6,604 nt of DNA from Treponema sp. (lineage in GTDB: Bacteria > Spirochaetota > Spirochaetia > Treponematales > Breznakiellaceae), in assembly GCA_031284195.1 (NCBI GenBank), contig JAITAI010000049.1, forward strand, positions 1 to 6,604, in the 5' to 3' direction. Under the pieces are notes generated by a model that saw nothing but the letters and a program-made list of their open reading frames with translations, was not told the DNA's origin and ran no database searches. Below are positions 1-5,003 of this stretch, piece after piece. Both the position numbers and the translations under genes were made by a program. Position 1 is the first letter of the stretch, and every line of letters starts with the position of its first letter.

Positions 1-80
1 GAACTCATCGATATGGTTAATTGATAGGTATTGCTGTCTTTTCGCTTATCGATGATAAACGGCTTGGGTAGTTTAGCCAT
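1..80 (-). CDS. N-terminal 26 codons of an unidentified gene (possibly an integrase)
   Basis: Partial gene running off the left edge. It starts with ATG at 80-78 and stays open for 26 codons to the edge. The start is supported by a GGAG ribosome site at 90-87, six bases before the ATG. The peptide begins MAKLPKPFIIDKRKDSNTYQ, a basic N-terminus with no signal peptide. It lies about 110 bp beyond the 3' end of a tRNA-Gly gene and points away from it, a common position for a tyrosine recombinase of a tRNA-integrated element. The short basic start with a Lys-Arg pair would suit the beginning of an integrase arm-binding domain, but too little is present to prove this. The CDS itself is fairly likely; the integrase reading is only a guess from context. 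Confidence 0.5.
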   Translation of the reverse strand, partial: MAKLPKPFIIDKRKDSNTYQLTISMS

Positions 81-100
81 GTGATTCTCCTATAATTCAG

Positions 101-116
101 ATCGTTAATGTACGAT
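101..116. repeat. Small inverted repeat upstream of the left-edge gene
   Basis: The five-base arms ATCGT (101-105) and ACGAT (112-116) flank a six-base spacer. The repeat sits about 20 bases upstream of the start codon of the left-edge gene, just before its ribosome site. An operator or a small mRNA hairpin is possible, but five pairs could occur by chance. Confidence 0.25.
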
Positions 117-159
117 TACAGAAAAGAATGAGGAAACAGGAAAAAACACAACAGGCTAA

Positions 160-186
160 TTCCTTATTACATAAGGAAATTCCTTA
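160..186 (-). terminator. Alternative hairpins just downstream of tRNA-Gly; possible 3' processing or termination signal
   Basis: Three related segments follow the tRNA 3' end. TTCCTTAT (160-167) pairs perfectly over eight bases with ATAAGGAA (171-178) around a 3-base loop. TAAGGAA (172-178) can instead pair with TTCCTTA (180-186). The two hairpins share an arm and so exclude each other. A run of six T on the transcribed strand (145-140) lies about 14 bases past the outer hairpin, too far for a classic intrinsic terminator, and the stems are A+T-rich. It may stop or trim the tRNA transcript; the repeats themselves are certain, the role is not. Confidence 0.35.
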
Positions 187-187
187 A

Positions 188-258
188 AGCGGCCGACGGG
201 AGTCGAACCCGCGTCACGAGCTTGGGAAGCTCGGGTAATACCGTTATACAACGGCCGC
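188..258 (-). tRNA. tRNA-Gly (anticodon CCC)
   Basis: The cloverleaf folds fully. The acceptor stem GCGGCCG (258-252) pairs with CGGCCGC (195-189), followed by discriminator U at 188, as usual for bacterial tRNA-Gly. The D arm begins GTAT. The anticodon stem CGAGC/GCTCG holds the loop TTCCCAA, giving anticodon CCC, which reads GGG glycine codons. The T arm is GCGGG/CCCGT with loop TTCGACT. The gene is 71 nt long and does not encode the 3' CCA, so CCA must be added by the nucleotidyltransferase. It has its own strong promoter just upstream. The 3' half (about 188-220) is the part that tRNA-targeting integrases typically use as an attachment core, relevant given the gene that starts just beyond it. 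Confidence 0.97.
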
Positions 259-282
259 TTCAAGGAAGCTTAAGATGATTTT

Positions 283-311
283 ATTATGTTCCAGAAGATT
301 TTTTTTGTCAA
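283..311 (-). promoter_or_regulatory. Strong sigma-70-type promoter for tRNA-Gly
   Basis: A perfect -35 TTGACA (311-306), a 17-base spacer and a -10 CATAAT (288-283, five of six consensus bases). Initiation would fall near 276, giving an RNA leader of about 18 bases before the tRNA 5' end at 258. Strength and position suit a stable-RNA promoter. Confidence 0.85.
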
Positions 312-369
312 TATACCAATACCTCTTTTAGAGATAAATTTAAAAAATTTGGAGAAGATATAAGAATGC

Positions 370-404
370 GTAACCCTTATACTATAAAGAAAGAATAAGG
401 GTAC
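370..404. repeat. Inverted repeat between the small ORF and the tRNA promoter
   Basis: ACCCTTAT (373-380) pairs with ATAAGGGT (395-402) over eight bases around a 14-base A-rich loop. Two further pairs (370-371 with 403-404) are possible if A372 is bulged. On the minus strand it lies about 54 bases past the stop of the small ORF and about 60 bases before the tRNA promoter. It might end or stabilise the hemerythrin transcript, but no T-run follows directly. Nothing else was recognised between 312 and 454. Confidence 0.4.
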
Positions 405-454
405 ATTTAACTTTGATATGTTGAAGCTTCAGTTAAAAATACCTATTTGAACTG

Positions 455-479
455 GTTTCAAAGTCTGGCATTTTGAAAC
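455..479. repeat. GTTTCAAA/TTTGAAAC hairpin spanning the stop codon of the small ORF
   Basis: GTTTCAAA (455-462) pairs perfectly with TTTGAAAC (472-479) around a 9-base loop. The TGA stop of the small ORF (460-458) lies in one arm. A run of five T on the minus strand (439-435) is 15 bases further on, so this could be a weak terminator or a mRNA 3'-end stabiliser. The core sequence matches the hairpins at 6320-6356 and 6402-6431, suggesting a dispersed palindrome family. Confidence 0.5.
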
Positions 480-706
480 AGCTTCATTTCTTTATGGATT
501 AGGGCAAGACCTACAAGAAACACTACAGAAATGTCATTAACAAGAGTTCCGTTTGCGGGTAATATACCCTTCTTTATGACCGCACTTACCATCAGCACAC
601 ATGGATCGCCAGTTATCTGGGCTCTGTCAGACAAGCGATTGTAAATAACCTGATGCCCCGGTTGTTTCTCGCTTTCCAACGTCAATTTCAGGTTTCCTTG
701 AGTCAT
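458..706 (-). CDS. Small protein of unknown function, in frame downstream of the hemerythrin stop
   Basis: An 82-residue ORF that I do not recognise. It starts with ATG at 706-704, with only a weak ribosome site (GATGAG, 721-716, nine bases before the ATG). It begins 48 bases after the hemerythrin stop and in exactly the same frame: the 16 codons between that UGA and this ATG are all sense, and no other common start codon occurs among them. The N-terminal third is polar. A short hydrophobic stretch (about residues 59-70, ISVVFLVGLALI) may be a buried helix or a marginal membrane segment. There is no signal peptide and no metal or Cys motif. Three readings are possible: an independent, translationally coupled gene; a C-terminal extension reached by readthrough; or a longer ancestral gene split by a stop. 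Composition is A+T-rich, like hemerythrin. Confidence 0.5.
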   Translation of the reverse strand: MTQGNLKLTLESEKQPGHQVIYNRLSDRAQITGDPCVLMVSAVIKKGILPANGTLVNDISVVFLVGLALIHKEMKLFQNARL

Positions 707-711
707 TTGGC

Positions 712-753
712 CATGCTCATCACTCTGAATTTCAAGGTTAGGATGAAAGCATG
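712..753 (-). promoter_or_regulatory. Bulged hairpin directly after the hemerythrin UGA, covering the small ORF's ribosome site
   Basis: On the mRNA, CAUGCU (753-748) pairs with AGCAUG (717-712), and CAUC (745-742) pairs with GAUG (721-718). This makes ten pairs with a two-U bulge and a 20-base loop. The hairpin starts one base after the UGA (757-755). Its 3' arm contains the GAUGAG ribosome site for the ATG at 706. A ribosome finishing hemerythrin would cover and open the 5' arm, so the structure fits translational coupling. It is also positioned like elements that promote stop-codon readthrough, but the classic features of a bacterial SECIS were not recognised. The pairing is seen in the sequence; the function is inferred. 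Confidence 0.45.
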
Positions 754-754
754 T

Positions 755-1180
755 TCAATTTACCTTCGAAGCCACATCCTTAGATTTAATATAGTGCGCA
801 AGCTTGAAATCTTGAATCTTAATATGACTAACAAGCCAATCTCCAATACTGGTATGGACTTCATTGATCAATTCCTCCGTAGGGCCTGACCATATCAACC
901 GGTGGGTTAAATCCTTAACCCTGTTTTTAAACGTTTCGTGATACTGTTTGTGATTCGGATAATCGGGGTAGTTATATTTTTGTTGGATTTTCTCTTCATC
1001 AAAAAAGTGTTTAATAGTATAGGTATTTAGAAAATCCAAATTTTTCGTCAATTCTTCGCTTCCCTTTCCCACCCGGCATGTATCCAACAGGGTGTTGATT
1101 GCCTCAAATAACTGTTTATGCTGCGTATCTATTATCGCATGACCGGTTTCTAACGTACTATCCCAGCGATATACCACCAT
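755..1180 (-). CDS. Bacteriohemerythrin (non-heme diiron O2-binding protein)
   Basis: A single-domain hemerythrin of 141 residues, close to the family's usual 130-140. All seven diiron ligands are in place: H21, H58, E62 (the HFFDEE motif), H77 and H81 (HKQYH), H119 and D124 (HIKIQD). The N-terminal W6 and the IDTQHKQLF segment (17-25) are also typical. There is no signal peptide or membrane segment, so it is cytoplasmic. The family binds O2 reversibly and is used for O2 sensing, storage, delivery or scavenging; in a presumed anaerobe, protection or microaerobic sensing is a reasonable inference. The start is supported by AAGGGGG eight bases upstream. It has its own strong promoter. The C-terminus ends normally after the last helix, yet the UGA is followed in frame by a second ORF. 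Composition is A+T-richer than the genes to the right. Confidence 0.95.
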   Translation of the reverse strand: MVVYRWDSTLETGHAIIDTQHKQLFEAINTLLDTCRVGKGSEELTKNLDFLNTYTIKHFFDEEKIQQKYNYPDYPNHKQYHETFKNRVKDLTHRLIWSGPTEELINEVHTSIGDWLVSHIKIQDFKLAHYIKSKDVASKVN

Positions 1181-1250
1181 GAACGTTCCCCCTTAAATAT
1201 ACTACTGATCCTTGTTAACCTAGATTCGAAGTTCCCTCAATTCCAGACCG

Positions 1251-1279
1251 ATTATACTATCCCCTTTACGTTTATTCAA
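1251..1279 (-). promoter_or_regulatory. Strong sigma-70-type promoter for hemerythrin
   Basis: -35 TTGAAT (1279-1274), a 17-base spacer and a perfect -10 TATAAT (1256-1251). Initiation near 1244 would give a 5' untranslated region of about 64 bases. The -35 box overlaps the last codons of the NHL gene, so hemerythrin can be transcribed separately. No clear terminator separates the two genes, so readthrough from the NHL transcript is also possible. The leader ends with the palindrome GAACGTTC (1181-1188) directly before the start codon. Confidence 0.75.
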
Positions 1280-3344
1280 GAGGTGGAAAATATCCTGTAC
1301 TATCCCGGCCTGAACGGTCTAACAGGTACACCTCCGCTTCTATGGGCAGGTATGCTCTACCGAAATCAGTCGGTAACTGGGACCGATACCTGAGAATATA
1401 TGACCCTGTAGGGTGAGAGGCGATGCTTTCTATGACAGGTCCAATACCTTCAGGCCGATAAAGGGACACGATCTGCCCGCCGGTCTGATCACAGAGATAC
1501 TGAAGGGCTTCATCCCCTGGATTTCCCCCGACTATAATTCCATGAAAGACAATACCGTTGTTCGCAAGATAAGCAGCCAGCTCTGAAAGGGTGTACTGTT
1601 CAAAAGCAAGATCCCCCAAACTTCCCGCTCCTACAAACACCACTGCCCGCTTCTTTTCACCGGGAAGCAGATCCGTAGCTGCAAGCCGCAATCCCAAGTC
1701 AAAACGCCACCGCGGGGTGTAGGACGCCCCATTTCCCCGGGCGCTCTGGGACCAATGAGCCTCATCGGTCCGTTCCTTCAGGGGCTGTTCACTGGCAGAA
1801 ATGAGGGAGACCACCTGACCTTTAAGACTCCTAGTAATATCCCGGGCCGCAGCAGCTAAATCATCTTGAAGCCCTATGGTCTGCTGGGATCGTTCCATAA
1901 GGATAGCTATATTCGCCGTTTCGGATTGATAGGTCGCCCCCACAAATTGCTGTTCCGCCACGGCATGGCCTTTTTCGCTCAGAAGAAAATTCCGGCCATC
2001 CAGCCCCAGAATGGGCCGCCGAAGCCGGTCTTGAACCGAAATTTCCAGAGTAACCTGGGGAAAGTTATCCGCCACCACCCGGTCTATCTGCACAAAAAGT
2101 CCCGCTGCCATATCAGTAAACCGGGTCATCACCGCGACTTCGTTTTCCTGAAAATTGGCGGCTAATACATTACCGTTCTGGTCCATGGCAGCTCCTACGA
2201 TACGCATCCTGGAATTACCTGCCACACCCATTTCCTGAATGACTGCAGAATCAGGGTTAATAAGGAGAATCCGATTAGTATCCGCTACCAAAAGCCGGCC
2301 ATCAGGAAGGAACCGGAGGCTCTCAGGACCAGTTAACCCTTCCTGAATGAGTACACCCAGGTACGTTCCGTTCCGGTCAAACACATAGATCCGTTTTGCT
2401 ACGCTGTCCGCTATATACACCCTGCCATTCCGGACTGCAATACCAGTAGGAGAAAGAAAACCCGGAAACCCCGGGCTTTTGGTACCCAAGGAGAGGATAA
2501 AAACCCCATCAGGATCAAACTTGGAAATCCGGCAATTACCATAATCCACCACATACAGATAGCCCTCTTCGTCTATTGCCAAATTCTGGGGACCCACAAA
2601 CATCCCGTTTCCCCGTCCCTTGGTTCCGATATAGGACTGCCACTCCCCAGCGCTGGTAAGTACGCTCACCCGTCCCCCTCGGTATTCTGAGAGGAAAAGC
2701 CGGCCATCCTTTCCTCTTACCAGATCATAGGGCCGGTCAAAGCCATTGAAGGGACCCCGTTGGCGCTGCCTGACTATACCGTTTACGTCAATACGGACAA
2801 GTTCATTACTCCCGTAAGCTACCACCCAGGCAGACCCATCTTCTAGGGGTAAAATCGCAGTAGGCTGTTTAAAAATAGTTATGGAATCATACCGGCCAGG
2901 ATACCGGCCTGCAGCTACATACCGGATACCATCCTCCAGGATAGGTAAGAGGCTACGCCGGTTCTGCACCGTTTCAATACGACTACCGAGCAACAAAGCA
3001 TCCTCTGAGGCAGGGCTGTATACCGAGGCAGCTAAACGCCACTGCCGGAGGGCTGTTTCTTCCAGACCAGACCGGTAATAGGCTCGGCCCAGCCAATCCA
3101 TGATGAGTGGCTCCCCGGGACGAAACGACAGGGCTTGTTCAAAAGAGAGGATCGCCTCGTTAAAGGCAAAACGATTATATGCCTGGACTCCCAGCCGAAA
3201 TTCCTCCCGGGCATAGAGGGCATTCAGATCTGCACCGTCAAAACTCTCCTGAGCCTCAAGCACAAAAGACGAAATAACGAGTAAGAAACCAAAACAAAGC
3301 ATTCGCCACCACTGGGTACTTTGCATGATTTTCCCTGGCTGCAT
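1272..3344 (-). CDS. Exported TPR + NHL beta-propeller + von Willebrand-like protein
   Basis: A 690-residue multidomain protein. Residues 1-31 form a signal peptide: basic start, hydrophobic core (about 15-29) and a probable signal peptidase I site after LEA31. There is no Cys lipobox at the cleavage site. One or two TPR units lie at about 44-107. An NHL-type beta-propeller spans about 155-410, with repeated blades such as IAIDEEGYLYVVDYGN-like segments at 256-270, 300-314 and 343-356. The C-terminus (about 430-690) looks like a von Willebrand A fold, but the metal site is degenerate: ExSxQ at 484-488 instead of DxSxS. The likely place is the periplasm or outer envelope, in protein-protein binding or scaffolding; no enzyme is indicated. 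The longest ORF extends 30 codons upstream, but this start (ATG 3344-3342) has an AGGAG site seven bases before it, overlaps the preceding stop as TGATG and puts the signal peptide at the N-terminus. It resembles NHL-repeat proteins annotated in treponemes. Confidence 0.85.
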   Translation of the reverse strand: MQPGKIMQSTQWWRMLCFGFLLVISSFVLEAQESFDGADLNALYAREEFRLGVQAYNRFAFNEAILSFEQALSFRPGEPLIMDWLGRAYYRSGLEETALRQWRLAASVYSPASEDALLLGSRIETVQNRRSLLPILEDGIRYVAAGRYPGRYDSITIFKQPTAILPLEDGSAWVVAYGSNELVRIDVNGIVRQRQRGPFNGFDRPYDLVRGKDGRLFLSEYRGGRVSVLTSAGEWQSYIGTKGRGNGMFVGPQNLAIDEEGYLYVVDYGNCRISKFDPDGVFILSLGTKSPGFPGFLSPTGIAVRNGRVYIADSVAKRIYVFDRNGTYLGVLIQEGLTGPESLRFLPDGRLLVADTNRILLINPDSAVIQEMGVAGNSRMRIVGAAMDQNGNVLAANFQENEVAVMTRFTDMAAGLFVQIDRVVADNFPQVTLEISVQDRLRRPILGLDGRNFLLSEKGHAVAEQQFVGATYQSETANIAILMERSQQTIGLQDDLAAAARDITRSLKGQVVSLISASEQPLKERTDEAHWSQSARGNGASYTPRWRFDLGLRLAATDLLPGEKKRAVVFVGAGSLGDLAFEQYTLSELAAYLANNGIVFHGIIVGGNPGDEALQYLCDQTGGQIVSLYRPEGIGPVIESIASHPTGSYILRYRSQLPTDFGRAYLPIEAEVYLLDRSGRDSTGYFPPLE

Positions 3345-4039
3345 CAGGTCTCTCCTGCCACGATCTGTATATGCTTCCGTATCTCTTTTTGCTGGGATGC
3401 CACGGAGGCTATACCCAGGGCTCGGCGCAACCAATTTCTCGCTTCTGTAGTATCCCCATTCTTAAAATAGGCCCATCCTAAAGAATCAAGATAGGCGGCA
3501 TTCTCAGGATTACGATCCACTGCTTTCTTGCAGAACTCCAGTCCTTGCTGTATGTTCATAGCAGTATCCACCAAGATATACCCCAGGCCATTCATAGCAG
3601 TGGTATTGCTATTATCTAATTGCAGGGCCTTGGCGTACAACTCCACTGCTTTTTGATACTGCTTCTCGGAACAAGCTGAATAGGCCAGGATCGTATAGAG
3701 CTGTACCGATTCAAAGCCGATTTCTGAAAGACGGTTAAGTTCAAATTCCGCCATTTTCGATCGTTCAGTAATTACATAAATATACGCCAAGGTCAAACGG
3801 CATTGATATACCCTCATGATATTTGATTCTACGTTTACCACTTGTTCCAGATAGAGAAGCGCATCATCGAAACGCCCGAGTTTTGTATAACAAAGCCCCA
3901 AATAATAGGCGACTTCGGTATTCTCATTTGTATTGCTATGTAACTGCTGAAATATCCGCAATGCCATATCCCATCGCTTTAGCTGAAAGAGGCGAATCCC
4001 TTCCTGTAATGTTTCCGTAAACGTGTCCGTCATCATCAT
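3344..4039 (-). CDS. Soluble TPR-repeat protein
   Basis: A 231-residue protein made almost wholly of tetratricopeptide repeats, about six units at roughly 8-35, 41-74, 78-108, 112-144, 148-180 and 181-214. Typical repeat signatures are visible, such as AYYLGLCYTKLGRFDDALLY (44-63) and the LDSLGWAYFKNGDTTEA stretch (184-200). No signal peptide is seen, so it is probably cytoplasmic. TPR arrays bind partner proteins; the partner is unknown. The start is ambiguous among three consecutive ATG codons (4039, 4036, 4033). AGGGG (4051-4047) lies closer than usual to the first and at a better distance for the second. Its stop overlaps the start of the exported NHL/TPR protein by one base, so the two are probably made in a fixed ratio and may work in one envelope-related process. 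Two overlapping inverted repeats precede it. Confidence 0.85.
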   Translation of the reverse strand: MMMTDTFTETLQEGIRLFQLKRWDMALRIFQQLHSNTNENTEVAYYLGLCYTKLGRFDDALLYLEQVVNVESNIMRVYQCRLTLAYIYVITERSKMAEFELNRLSEIGFESVQLYTILAYSACSEKQYQKAVELYAKALQLDNSNTTAMNGLGYILVDTAMNIQQGLEFCKKAVDRNPENAAYLDSLGWAYFKNGDTTEARNWLRRALGIASVASQQKEIRKHIQIVAGET

Positions 4040-4059
4040 ATAATCCCCTTTGTTCTAAA

Positions 4060-4085
4060 CTTATCACGATAAGCAATACTGCTTA
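4060..4085. repeat. Two overlapping inverted repeats upstream of the TPR gene
   Basis: CTTATC-AC-GATAAG (4060-4073) and TAAGCA-ATAC-TGCTTA (4070-4085) are each perfect six-base-arm repeats sharing the four bases TAAG. They lie 8-35 bases upstream of the ribosome site of the TPR gene. As DNA they could be a paired operator; as RNA the two hairpins exclude each other. A -10-like TATAAA is at 4121-4116 without a good -35, so the promoter of this gene is not settled. Confidence 0.4.
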
Positions 4086-4183
4086 AGAAGCTATGCACAT
4101 CTAACCATACCGGTATTTATACGGAGGTGCGAGAAGACCAAATTTTAAAATCGGCTCCTCTCTTAATTATCTAACAAAATAGG

Positions 4184-4203
4184 AAATTTCTTCACTGAAA
4201 TCT
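4184..4203 (-). terminator. Weak terminator-like hairpin after surE
   Basis: AGATTTC (4203-4197) pairs with GAAATTT (4190-4184), seven pairs including one G-U, around a six-base loop. A TTTT run (4179-4176) follows a few bases later on the minus strand. It begins 15 bases past the surE stop, in the right place to end the kinase-surE transcript, but the stem is A+T-rich and the T-run short, so termination may be partial. Confidence 0.35.
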
Positions 4204-4217
4204 GAGGGGTTTTACCG

Positions 4218-4988
4218 TTATTTTTTTGGGGGCCGGTGTGCGACAGCGGCATATTCCGGCGCGCCAGGACAAAGATCCCGGCTTACCACCGGATGCACGA
4301 ATACCGGGCTTACGGAGACGTAGTTTCGGGAAACCGCATCCCAGTCTGAACCCTGTTCCGGTTCGGCCCATACGGGTCCGGCATTAATAAAGCAGTATTT
4401 CTTGCCATCAGGAGCATCAAAGACCGATACCCCGTCATGGTAAATCCGTAAGCAAGGAAAGGTAGTCAGTATGCCTTCAGGGCCTCCAGGGGTATTGGGG
4501 ATGTTTACATTAATGAAGGTATCTGCCCTCCACGGTGCGATCAATGCTTCAAGATGCTCCACCACAAAGGATACCGCCGGTTCCCAGTAAAAAGTACCCT
4601 CCCCGGCTAGGGAAAAGGCTATGGCCGGAAGATCGTACAGACTCCCTTGTCGGGCCGCTGCAGCAGTACCGGAATAGACGATATCGGTCCCTATATTCGC
4701 CCCTTTATTGATACCTGATACCACCAGGTCAGGCTTAACCGGGAGGAGCCCTACTATGGCCATCATAACGCAGTCGGCAGGAGTCCCTGAACAGGCCCAG
4801 GTATCCGCTCCCTGAGGGGTCAAACAAATGGAGGCTGATAAAAACGATAGACTGTGGGAAACCCCAGAACGGTTTGAATCCGGAGCTACAACCCAGATAC
4901 GGTGCCGACCCTGGGCACGTAAAGCCGCTACCAAGCGAAGTAATCCCTCTCCTGCGATGCCATCATCGTTAGTTACGAGGATATTCAT
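4218..4988 (-). CDS. surE: 5'/3'-nucleotidase SurE
   Basis: SurE removes the phosphate from nucleoside 5'- or 3'-monophosphates with a divalent metal, in the cytoplasm. The 256-residue protein has the family signature throughout: NDDG at 7-10 (metal ligands D8, D9), APDSNRSG at 35-42 with the conserved Ser41, SGTPADCV at 67-74, DLVVSGINKGANIG at 87-100 with the conserved Asn, and YSGTAAAARQG at 105-115. The length is normal for SurE. ATG at 4988 is supported by MNILVTNDDG matching the family N-terminus; GGGAG lies only about four bases before it, which is short. It follows the kinase gene by 15 bases, so the two are probably cotranscribed. The last codons are CCC CCA AAA AAA TAA, with a run of seven A just before the stop. 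In many bacteria surE lies with stationary-phase or tRNA/protein-repair genes; the pairing here with a kinase is less usual. Confidence 0.97.
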   Translation of the reverse strand: MNILVTNDDGIAGEGLLRLVAALRAQGRHRIWVVAPDSNRSGVSHSLSFLSASICLTPQGADTWACSGTPADCVMMAIVGLLPVKPDLVVSGINKGANIGTDIVYSGTAAAARQGSLYDLPAIAFSLAGEGTFYWEPAVSFVVEHLEALIAPWRADTFINVNIPNTPGGPEGILTTFPCLRIYHDGVSVFDAPDGKKYCFINAGPVWAEPEQGSDWDAVSRNYVSVSPVFVHPVVSRDLCPGAPEYAAVAHRPPKK

Positions 4989-5003
4989 AAAACTCCCGGT
5001 AGA

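Noticed and set aside
712..757. Selenocysteine insertion at the hemerythrin UGA
   Set aside because: A hairpin follows the UGA, but the 20-base loop does not show a recognised bacterial SECIS apical loop, hemerythrins are not selenoproteins, and the protein is complete before the UGA. Kept only as part of the junction finding.
653..889. 78-residue ORF on the plus strand
   Set aside because: It lies antisense to the hemerythrin 3' end and the small ORF, has no domain signal or ribosome site, and hemerythrin is unmistakable on the other strand.
1866..2165. 99-residue plus-strand ORF
   Set aside because: It is wholly inside the NHL/VWA gene on the opposite strand, which has clear domains; its peptide shows no recognisable motif.
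3345..3434. Thirty extra N-terminal codons for the exported NHL protein
   Set aside because: They would put the signal peptide in the interior, lie inside the preceding TPR gene, and lack the AGGAG site present before the ATG at 3344.
4176..4230. Programmed frameshift at the run of seven A at the end of surE
   Set aside because: A slip would add only 9 or 18 unremarkable residues after the normal SurE C-terminus, with no evident downstream domain; the run is most simply two Lys codons after a Pro codon ending in A.
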